The notes beneath the pieces were generated by a model. It ran no database searches and was not told where the DNA came from. It worked only from the letters and a program-made list of their open reading frames with translations. From Candidatus Altimarinota bacterium (GTDB lineage: Bacteria; Patescibacteriota; Gracilibacteria; BD1-5; UBA2023), in assembly GCA_947373235.1 (NCBI GenBank), contig CANBWW010000054.1:1-6341 (forward strand): DNA of 6,341 nt. The letters run 5' to 3'. A program made the translations under genes and the position numbers. Shown one piece after another: positions 1-6,341 of the stretch (within the stretch, counting starts at the first letter, position 1; every line of letters begins with the position of its first letter).

Positions 1-120
1 GACACACCTGTTCAAATACAAATTGGCAATACAATTATCGTTATATTCTCTCACAATATAACGTAGTTGATATTCCATAATTCATAAATCGAATCTCGCA
101 GAAATAATGATTCGATCCAT
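1..120 (-). CDS. Possible 5' end of a minus-strand gene running off the left edge (doubtful)
   Basis: Reading TGA as Gly, an ATG at 118-120 opens a frame of 40 codons to the window edge with no TAA or TAG and one TGA (82-84). An in-frame ATG at 76-78 is an alternative start. The product is not recognisable. Support is positional: the ATG lies about 50 nt after the terminator at 171-199, the same terminator-to-start distance seen before the genes starting at 3599 and 5287. A GTTAAT hexamer sits 6 nt before the ATG, like a weak -10 of a leaderless gene, and a GGGAG lies 11 nt upstream. Against it, the frame is short, no good -35 is seen, and plus-strand frame 3 is also open to a TAA at 78-80, so a convergent gene ending there is possible. 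Confidence 0.3.
88..116. repeat. 8-bp inverted repeat with 13-nt spacer
   Basis: ATCGAATC at 88-95 is the exact reverse complement of GATTCGAT at 109-116, separated by 13 nt. There is no T-run after either arm, so it does not look like an intrinsic terminator. If the minus-strand gene at the left edge starts at the ATG at 76-78, the dyad would sit just upstream and could be an operator. If that gene starts at 118-120, the dyad is inside coding sequence and may be chance. Confidence 0.3.
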
Positions 121-170
121 ATAAATATTAACTCCCATCTGATTCAAAAGATCTGGATGTGAGTAAAACC

Positions 171-199
171 AAAAAACACCCTCACAAGGGGTGTTTTTT
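171..199 (-). terminator. Intrinsic terminator, probably bidirectional
   Basis: An 11-bp perfect stem (171-181 with 189-199) closes a 7-nt loop, with a CACCC/GGGTG core flanked by A and T runs. It lies 10 nt past the TAA of the secreted-protein gene at 210-1154 and would end the ATPase and secreted-protein transcript. The A-run on one side and T-run on the other give U-rich 3' ends in both directions, so it could also serve a convergent plus-strand gene. Confidence 0.8.
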
Positions 200-209
200 T
201 ATTTTATAT

Positions 210-1154
210 TTATCTTTGATTTGCATCTTGTGCATTATGTGCTTTTTCGAAGAGTTGAGAAATATTCGAAAGATAGAGATCAAGATTGCTTCTAAGTGTG
301 AGATAATCATCCGTGATCATCACGAGAAGGATATGCACTGAATAAGTTCTTTGCATTTCTCTATATGCCATAAGGGCTTTTGGAAGAGTATTTTCAGCAC
401 GGGCGATTTCATTTTGAAGACTATTCTGACGACTGGTCATATCTTGGAGAACCGATTCAGAAGTTGCATAGGGTCATTGCTTGATTCCGAGAATTTTCTG
501 ATCTACATTGGTCGAATTTGTATAATTTTGCTTTATATTCGCATCAATGTAATCTACATAATGAGAATAGGTACAGTACTCTGCCATTGTTGTTCCGGCA
601 AGTTTTTGAGTCGTGGAAACTCCTGATCCTTCAGCATTTTGATCACAATTGTTTATGGATTTCTTTATATTGTCATATTTCTGCTGTTCTTTTTTCAGTT
701 GATTTTGGATTTCAGATGAAGGGATTGTTTTTCCTATAAGACTATCTAGTTTTTTTAGTTGATCCGCACGATCTGATGCAATTGCACAAGCAAAGGCTGC
801 ATTCATATTACTTTGATAGATTTTCCGTGCAAATTCTATGATCGGTGCATTTGGACTAAAACTCAGTATATCTGGGGAAAGTTCACTTTGGATTTTTGCT
901 TTTTGATCAGGACGAGCATGATCCAAAAGCTTTTGATACGTTTTTTGTACAGAATCAGGATCATATTCTGGAAAATCGACATCGATTGCTCAGAGTGTGG
1001 AATAAGTATTCCATGGATTTGTCTTGCTTTTACACACTGCATTCACATTTTGTTGGAAACAACTATAGTCACTCAAATTTGTACACTCATCCGCAAAAGA
1101 AAGGGAAGAAAAAAGAAGAAAAATACTGATGGAAAAAACAACACGAAAGAACAT
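210..1154 (-). CDS. Exported six-cysteine protein of unknown function (T4SS-associated)
   Basis: Protein of 314 aa when two TGA codons (990-992, Gly55; 474-476, Gly227) are read as glycine; it ends in TAA at 210-212. The ATG at 1152-1154 is chosen because it gives a clear signal peptide: Arg4, a hydrophobic stretch at residues 5-20, and likely cleavage after Ala21 (LSFA-DEC). The mature part has exactly six cysteines (24, 32, 41, 123, 170, 194), an even number that allows three disulfides. The rest is polar and probably mostly helical, with Lys/Gln/Glu-rich stretches near 133-168 and 230-300, and no further obvious membrane segment. I do not recognise the family. The start lies 9 nt after the TAA of the 811-aa ATPase with no Shine-Dalgarno sequence between, so the two are probably co-transcribed. 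By context it may be a periplasmic or surface accessory of the secretion apparatus; that is inference. Confidence 0.85.
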
Positions 1155-1163
1155 AGAAAAAAG

Positions 1164-3599
1164 TTAGACAGCACCAATACGATAAATAATTTCTTTTTCG
1201 ACAAATTCACGTTCACGACCATATTTCAGACGCGAAAGTTCACGAAGTGCATTTCCAGTCACCGTATTTGGCATTTCTGCAAACGGATTTGGTGGAGCGA
1301 TCGAAAAACCAGGAGTCGGCTGAAAATCGACAGATACTTTTATCGCGGCTTTAAACTTATCCATATTGACGAAGTCCTGATCCGTAAAGGCAGGAGCAAA
1401 TTGCTTCGTCATGAATTCTGCATCCTCGGCACCCAGTTTGTAACTCATCACGGTTCCGACATTACCAAAGATCGCTCATTTGAGATTGAGACTCGATTTC
1501 GTGAGAGCATCGGATTTTTCGAGTTGCCCGAGATATTGATGGGCGATGATCATACCAAGTCGATATTTTCGAGCTTCTGAAAGGATCGATTCGATCGAGT
1601 CCGTCACGTAGTTCTGAAATTCATCAATATACAGGAAAAAATCTTTTCGATCTTCTTTGGCGATATTTTGTCTTCGAAGTGCCGCGATCTGGATTTTCGA
1701 AACGAGGATCAGACCGAGAAGATTCGAATTCAGATCTCCGATCGTTCCCTTTGAGAGAGAAACGAGGAGGAGTTTTTGATTATTCATAATATCCCCGATA
1801 TCGAAGGCAGACTTGGTTTGCCCCACGATATTTCGCATCATCGTATTCGTGATAAACTGACCGAATTTCGCAGCAAAATATGGGATGATCTCTCATTTTT
1901 CTCGATCTCCCATTTTCGCATATGTATGATCCCACCAAGAGCGAACGATCGGATTTCTGAGAGTTGCTCGACGTTCGCGCTGAAAATTATCATCAGTAAA
2001 AAGTCGAATCAGATCTGTGATCGCTCCTCCTTGAGGATAATCCATAAGTGTCAAACAACCATTTCGAAAGTAGTCCTGGATTCGTGGACCAAATATTTCT
2101 GACCCAAAAAGCTTGATCATGATATTCGTTGCATCACCAACGACCATCTGTTTTTCATCATCGTTCGCCGCTTCGAGCATATTGAGTCCCATCGGTCTCG
2201 CGAGATCACCCGGATCAAAATACACAACGTCATCCGCACGTTCTCGTGGAATATATCCGATCAGTTCTTTCGCAAGATCTCCATGTGGATCGAGGATGGC
2301 AAGTCACTTTCCAGAACGCACATCCTGACGTGCCATCACGGAAAGGATCGAAGACTTACCCGTACCTGTTTGTCCGATCACATAAAAATGTCGGAATCGA
2401 TCTTCATTTTTTATATAAATCGGTTTTCTTTCTCATCGAAAAACATTATCACCAATATATAAACCTTCTTTTGGAATATTGGTTGGGGCTTTTATAAGCT
2501 TAAAACGCTGCCAACGGATTTCTGGTTGTTTGTTATATTTCGAATGTGGAAAGTGAAAAAGAGTTGCCAATTCTTCACTGTTCATGATCGGAGATTTTTG
2601 CCACCAAGCAAACTGCCGAAAAATATAATGACGAACGAGAAGAGAAAGGGATTTTCTTTTTACCGCTTTAAATTTATTATATGCTGGGGAAGCAAACTGA
2701 GAAAACGCAGAAATCAGATTCGAAAGCTCAGCATGCACATGATCTTCATCATTTCCCGTGGTGATAATACGAATCTTGGTTTTATATCCTGTTTTTTTTA
2801 CTTTTTCTTTCATGAGTCCATCTTCATCGATAGGATCTTCGTTTTTTTCAGAACCCTCGTGTGCATTATCCTCGTCACTTGGATCATTTATAAAAAATCA
2901 AACGAAAGACGCAATCCAATTCAGTGGATTGAATGAAAAATGAACATGTCCGTTCGATTTTTTTTCTGATTTTCTGATGAGTTTTTTAATTCTTTCTTGC
3001 CAATCATCATCCACTGGTTGAAGTAAAATCTGAATCACTCCGGATTCATCTTCACCAAATTTTCCAAAAGCCGAAAGGATCGAATTCATCGAATCAGACT
3101 CCAATTTTGGATACGTTCGGATCGGGAAATGATCGGATTTTTTGAGTTTCATGATCTCTCCGCAAACCACTGATCGTCCTTCAAAAATATTCACTTCTTC
3201 AGTTTCTTCAATAAAAGCATCACCGTAAAAGCCGAGAATTTGTTTCTCTACCAGAACTTTTGAATGTTTTGGAATAACAATATAAAAATAAATCTCTTGC
3301 TTATGGGCAACATATTCGAGAGAAATATATTCTTGACCAAAAAGCCAACCGGAAACATTACTTTTATGGAGATATTTTAAACTCGCAAGAAGTTGCTCCA
3401 TGATAGATATTTGTTCACGAAAGTCTTTCACTGTATCATGTTTTTCATCCTGATCGCTATCTTTCCGAGCAATGATCACACGTAAAAAAGTCATCTCGAG
3501 AGAACGTTGAAAATTCACTTTTTTTCTCAGGGAGAAATAAAAGAAAAACATCACCAAGAAAGTCGTACAGACGATAAAAATGATTTCCGAAAGAGTCAT
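1164..3599 (-). CDS. VirD4/TraG-like type IV secretion ATPase, membrane-anchored (UGA=Gly)
   Basis: Single 811-aa gene split by five in-frame TGAs (Gly234, 389, 432, 569, 708); it ends in TAA at 1164-1166. One N-terminal membrane helix spans about residues 4-24. A cytoplasmic N-domain (about 60-230) follows, of the kind found beside these ATPases in candidate-phyla bacteria. Next come an acidic linker (about 235-262) and the motor domain. Walker A is GQTGTGKS (409-416), followed by GLAILDPHGD (432-441), whose first Gly is a TGA codon. YFDPGD starts at 460, LSKGTIG is at 615-621, Walker B FFLYIDE is at 654-660, SEARKY at 674-679 and AHQY at 686-689. These motifs place it in the HerA/FtsK superfamily with T4SS coupling proteins, which use ATP to bring DNA or protein substrates to a secretion channel. 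A paralogue lies upstream at 5360-6341. It is probably transcribed from the promoter at 3606-3634 and followed in the operon by the gene at 210-1154. Role in conjugation versus another export process is not decided by the sequence. Confidence 0.95.
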
Positions 3600-3605
3600 A
3601 AACTA

Positions 3606-3634
3606 ATTATAACGGAAAGGAGAAAAAAACACAA
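3606..3634 (-). promoter_or_regulatory. Sigma-70-type promoter of the 811-aa ATPase gene, apparently leaderless
   Basis: On the minus strand, TTGTGT (3629-3634) and a perfect TATAAT (3606-3611) are separated by 17 nt. Only 6 nt (TAGTTT) lie between TATAAT and the ATG at 3597-3599, so transcription should begin at or next to the start codon. There is no purine-rich ribosome-binding site. The -35 overlaps the U-tract of the preceding terminator. Confidence 0.6.
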
Positions 3635-3655
3635 AAAAATCGCTCCGAAGAGCGA
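3633..3655 (-). terminator. Intrinsic terminator with UUCG tetraloop after the cadherin-pilin gene
   Basis: On the minus strand, TCGCTC-TTCG-GAGCGA forms a 6-bp stem (3640-3645 with 3650-3655) with a UUCG tetraloop, followed by seven Ts (3639-3633). It lies 24 nt beyond the TAA at 3680-3682. The short stem is offset by the stable UUCG loop and clean U-tract. The plus strand lacks a matching T-run, so it acts in the minus direction. Confidence 0.75.
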
Positions 3656-3679
3656 AAAAATATATACAAAATACGAAAC

Positions 3680-5287
3680 TTATTGCATAATAAAGAATCG
3701 AAAAATCGCATGACTGGCAGCAAGAATAATAAACCCAATCAATATGTAGAGAACGGTATTTTTTGCTTTTTTGAGTTTTTCCTCATCTCATGCCGAGATA
3801 AGAACTAACCAACCAGCATAAATAACCAAAAGAACACAGATAAGCATGAGAAATCCATTGAAAAATTCGAGAATTTTCCCAAAGATTTGCAATCCGACAT
3901 TTACATCACTTTGCTGGACCAGATCACATTGATCAGCCATCGTCCAGGCGGATCCGTCTGGACAGTCCACATTTCCATAAAAAGCTTCAATCAGGGCTCG
4001 TGGAATGCGGATCAATAAAAAGCCAACCAGTCCATAGATCACCATACTTTTTCATTTTTTGAGTTTTTCCTCATCTCATCAACCGGTAACAATCGTATAA
4101 AATGCATAAATAGCCATGATGAGAAAGGCTCCACCAGCAAGAAACTGGAGAATATTGACGATCGGAGAAAAAATAGTCGTCCATATTGTCCAACCCAATC
4201 ACCCGCCGATCGTAGAAACGGTATCGAGCTGGAGAAAGGCTTTCCATGCTGAAAAAGCAATCTGCATCAAAAATATACCAATAGAAACCCAGATAATATT
4301 ATTTTTCCACTTTTTTATATCCTCATCACCCGCGCCAGAAAAAAGAAGTTTCAAAACACCGATCATCAAAAATATAACCGCAACAACAATAAAGAAATTC
4401 TTGATTCCGAAAGCAATCGTGATAAAAACATTGAGAATAGAATCTCATCATGCCATATGAGGAATCATGAAAAAATCTTTTATCCCTGTAGATGAAGCAA
4501 AAGAAAGGAGCTGATTATTTTGGACTCCACTTGAGCCGATAGGTGTTCATCGTACATCGAGGTATTGATCACTTATATTTACGGAAGAATCCCCAATAAC
4601 GTCCTGTGGAGATGTTGTCTGGATCGATACTGGTTTTGGAGTTGATGGCTTTGGAGTTGTACTAGCATCAACTGGCTTAGAGACAGTAATAGTAAAAGCT
4701 TTGGTATAACTGAGCCCTGATCGATCCGTAGCAGTTATATTTATTTGCACACTTTTGATATCATTATAGTCCAAACTTTGGTCTGATTTCAATTTCAAAG
4801 TGGCATTATTTATAATTTCAAATCGAGAATCATCGATACTCAATGCAGAAGTATCTCCGATATTTAAGTCTGTTACTGTAAGTGTTCAGATAACTCTTCC
4901 CATCACACCACTCGGAACTCTTGAAGATGAAAGAGTAATGTTCGTCGGTGCGGTATTGAGATTTTTATTCGAAATTGCATGGACGACAAAAGTAGAACTC
5001 GTCACGAGTGTACCCTGATCATAAACAGAAACAAGAAGATTGATCGTTTGATCGGTTGATGCAGATAATGACTGATTGGCCTTTAATCTAAGTTGTCCAG
5101 CTAGCACTTCAAATCGATCATCACTTGTCTGAAAAGTATAAGTGGCACCTGTTTGTGGATTTTTTACATTTATATTTACTATAACTGCACCTGGTTTATT
5201 TTCTGCAACATTGTAGTCTTGGGCAAAAACAGAGGGGAGAAAGAAAAAACTCCAACATGTAAGAAGAAAAAGGATAACTTTAAGCAT
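3680..5287 (-). CDS. Cadherin-like domains fused to three T4SS-pilin-like membrane units
   Basis: One 535-aa gene with nine in-frame TGA=Gly codons (Gly134, 247, 280, 281, 363, 403, 404, 412, 500), ending in TAA at 3680-3682. Residues 1-22 are a signal peptide (cut after VFA). Residues 23-106 form a degenerate cadherin-like domain with a VSVYDQG strand motif. Residues 111-202 form a clearer one: APTNITLS start, VTDLNIGD, RFEI, LDYND in place of LDxE, and ITATDRSG. A Pro/Thr/Ser linker with TPKP repeats follows (about 203-240). The C-terminal half has about six membrane helices in three two-helix units, each with a short charged loop: AGDEDIKKWK (319-328), GGDEEKLKKGK (403-413) and AGDEEKLKKAK (499-509). 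This pattern matches small VirB2/TrbC-type T4SS pilins of candidate-phyla bacteria, which normally have one unit. A loop between units 2 and 3 has two cysteines. Likely an envelope component with the cadherin-like part outside; adhesion is inferred. A VirB6-like channel role is an alternative. Confidence 0.92.
3683..4444 (-). repeat. Three diverged tandem pilin-like units inside the fusion protein
   Basis: Three units are visible at protein level, approximately 4444-4238, 4192-3980 and 3910-3683. Each is hydrophobic helix, charged GDE-x-x-KK-x-K loop, hydrophobic helix. The Gly before the Asp is GGT (4328-4330) in unit 1 but TGA (4076-4078 and 3788-3790) in units 2 and 3. The DNA is diverged, so the triplication is old, not a recent tandem duplication. 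Confidence 0.85.
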
Positions 5288-5295
5288 AGAAAATG

Positions 5296-5324
5296 GTTAT
5301 ATAACAAAGTATATCAAATGAGAA
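5296..5324 (-). promoter_or_regulatory. Probable promoter of the cadherin-pilin gene, near-leaderless
   Basis: On the minus strand, TTCTCA (5319-5324, 4 of 6 matches to TTGACA) and TATAAC (5296-5301, 5 of 6 to TATAAT) are separated by 17 nt. Eight nt (CATTTTCT) lie between the -10 and the ATG at 5285-5287, so the transcript would start at or just before the ATG. No Shine-Dalgarno sequence is present. The gap between the terminator hairpin and the gene is only 49 nt. Confidence 0.45.
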
Positions 5325-5336
5325 AGGAAAAAGCAA

Positions 5337-5360
5337 ATATCCAGAAGAGAGTCTGGATAT
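5337..5360 (-). terminator. Hairpin terminator after the partial ATPase gene, possibly bidirectional
   Basis: ATATCCAGA (5337-5345) and TCTGGATAT (5352-5360) form a perfect 9-bp stem with a 6-nt loop. The last base of the ATPase stop codon is the first base of the stem. In the minus direction the tail is TTGCTTTTT, moderately U-rich. In the plus direction it is TATTTTTTTT, stronger, but no plus-strand gene is seen there. It separates the ATPase transcript from the cadherin-pilin gene, perhaps incompletely. Confidence 0.7.
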
Positions 5361-6341
5361 TATTTTTTTTCTGGGGATTCTTTGGGATGCATATTTTTTT
5401 GACGCTCTTCACTCGCTTTTGCCTTCATTTTTTCTTTATACGCTTCTTGATCTTTTTTATATTGTTTTTCATCATCTGTTATTTTCTTTGCGTATTCGAA
5501 GATTCTTTTTTCTACAAAATCTTTCTTTTTAGTATATTTTTCACGACTTACTTTCAAGAGTACATCCCTGGATTGTTGCGGTGGTACATCGAGTCGTTCA
5601 TGGAGTGGTGGATATGTCGTGGCAGAAAATACAGGAGATGGCATCCCATCGATAAGAAGTTTGGTATAGATATCATATTTTCTCAGGTTCGTCATATCCT
5701 GAGGGGTGATTACATCTTCTCCTCCGAGTACTTCCGAAAGCGTCGTCGCATCATGATGACCAACTTGGAAGGATACCAGCGAACCGACATTTCCAAAAAC
5801 CGCATCTTGTACGGTCTCAGGCATCTGGGCAATATATTGGTTCGCCATCGTGAGTGAAAGCTTATACTTTCGAGCTTCTGAGAGAATGGTAGCAAAACTA
5901 TCCGTCGCGAAATTCTGAAATTCATCAACATACAATCCAAAATCTTTTCGTTCACTTTCTGGAATATCAGCACGGGTCATCGCTTCGATCTGGAACTTGG
6001 TTACCATCATCGATCCAAGAAGTGCACTCGCATCTTCTCCGATGCGTCCTTTCGAAAGATTCACGAGAAATATTTTCTGATTATCCATAATCCAACGAAG
6101 AGAAAATGGATTTTTTGGCTGACCAAGGATATTTCGGAGAATAGGGGAAGAGAGAAATTGTCCAACTTTGTTCAAGATCGGACTGACGGCTTCGGTCATA
6201 TTTGCAGGCGTCATCTTTCAGAATTCCTGAGTCCAAAACTGTACGAGAATCGGATCTTTTATTTTCGAAACGATCTGATTTCGATAGGACTCATGAGTCA
6301 GGATCATCGGAATCGATATGAGTGTGGTATCAGGAACTTGG
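5360..6341 (-). CDS. Second VirD4/TraG-like T4SS ATPase, C-terminal part (runs off right edge)
   Basis: The last 326 residues are present; the N-terminus with Walker A lies outside the window. One in-frame TGA (6218-6220) is read as Gly (EFGKM); the stop is TAA at 5360-5362. It aligns without gaps to the 811-aa paralogue over the region before ILRNILGQ and shares the later motifs: NLSKGRIGED, Walker B FGLYVDE (Asp codon 5924-5926, Glu 5921-5923), FQNFATD, SEARKYKL, ANQY and DAVFGNVGS. In this superfamily the Walker B acidic residues act in ATP hydrolysis. After a shared DFVEK motif it carries a Lys/Glu-rich tail of about 45 residues (ending ESPEKK) that the paralogue lacks. It is probably a motor or coupling ATPase of the same secretion system. 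The two copies have clearly diverged, so they may handle different substrates or partners; that is inference. Confidence 0.93.

Noticed and set aside
1..80. Plus-strand partial gene ending at TAA 78-80 (frame 3) or TAG 64-66 (frame 1)
   Set aside because: Both are short frames with no recognisable product. The bidirectional terminator at 171-199 would suit a convergent gene, but it lies about 90 nt away. Not supported well enough to annotate.
813..1580. 255-aa open frame on the plus strand
   Set aside because: It lies opposite two well-supported minus-strand genes, spans their junction, and its Arg/Lys/Ile/Phe-rich product shows no recognisable domain. It is the antisense shadow of A/T-rich coding sequence.
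1164..3599. Interpretation as a decayed pseudogene with multiple nonsense mutations
   Set aside because: There are no frameshifts, every interruption is TGA, catalytic motifs are intact, and the same pattern occurs in all neighbouring genes. Recoding explains it better than decay.
3507..3713. Small plus-strand ORF over the terminator-promoter island
   Set aside because: It runs through a terminator, a promoter and two gene ends. Its Lys-rich product reflects the A-rich plus strand.
4039..4260. 73-aa minus-strand frame starting at 4260
   Set aside because: It is out of frame with the table-25 gene covering the same bases, which has clear pilin-like repeats. It appears only when TGA is treated as a stop.
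5153..5857. 234-aa open frame on the plus strand
   Set aside because: It is antisense to the ATPase, a terminator and the start of the cadherin-pilin gene. Its long Phe/Ile runs are the complement of Lys/Glu-rich codons and it shows no domain.
5710..5973. 87-aa minus-strand frame within the right-hand ATPase
   Set aside because: It overlaps the Walker B region of the ATPase in a different frame and has no motif of its own.
210..6341. UGA=Trp code (Mycoplasma/Spiroplasma type)
   Set aside because: TGG is the Trp codon at many sites in all genes, and TGAs align with glycine in the GDE loops and after Walker A.
1..6341. CRISPR arrays, tRNA or rRNA genes, insertion sequences
   Set aside because: No regularly spaced repeats, cloverleaf-like sequence, rRNA signature or transposase motif was seen.

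Overview
This is a low-GC bacterial window in which every convincing gene lies on the minus strand. Under the standard code it looks like a string of short broken ORFs. The breaks are all TGA, and the pieces stay in one frame per gene. Reading TGA as glycine merges them into four genes, each ending in TAA, with 17 in-frame TGA codons in total. UGA=Gly (translation table 25) is known from the candidate phyla Gracilibacteria (BD1-5/GN02) and Absconditabacteria (SR1), so the window most likely comes from one of these lineages. UGA=Trp (Mycoplasma-type) does not fit: Trp is encoded by TGG throughout, and the TGAs fall at glycine positions of conserved motifs.

Layout in transcription order, right to left. 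(1) 6341-5360: C-terminal part of a VirD4/TraG-like (HerA/FtsK-superfamily) ATPase that starts outside the window; a 9-bp hairpin follows. (2) 5287-3680: a 535-aa protein with a signal peptide, two cadherin-like domains, a Pro/Thr/Ser linker and three tandem two-helix T4SS-pilin-like (VirB2/TrbC-type) units; a UUCG-loop terminator follows. (3) 3599-1164: a complete 811-aa paralogue of the same ATPase family with an N-terminal membrane anchor. (4) 1154-210: a 314-aa exported protein with six cysteines, only 9 nt behind the ATPase and so probably in its operon; a strong terminator at 171-199 follows. The first 170 bases hold that terminator, an 8-bp dyad and perhaps the start of one more minus-strand gene.

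Together the genes look like part of a type IV secretion/conjugation-type apparatus: two motor or coupling ATPases, a multi-pass pilin-like membrane protein carrying extracellular adhesion-type domains, and a secreted accessory protein. In this lineage such a system could serve DNA transfer or contact with host or prey cells; that role is inference. Two genes have -10/-35-like elements placed so that transcription would begin at or next to the ATG, and no Shine-Dalgarno sequence is visible at the three complete starts. This suggests leaderless or SD-independent initiation.
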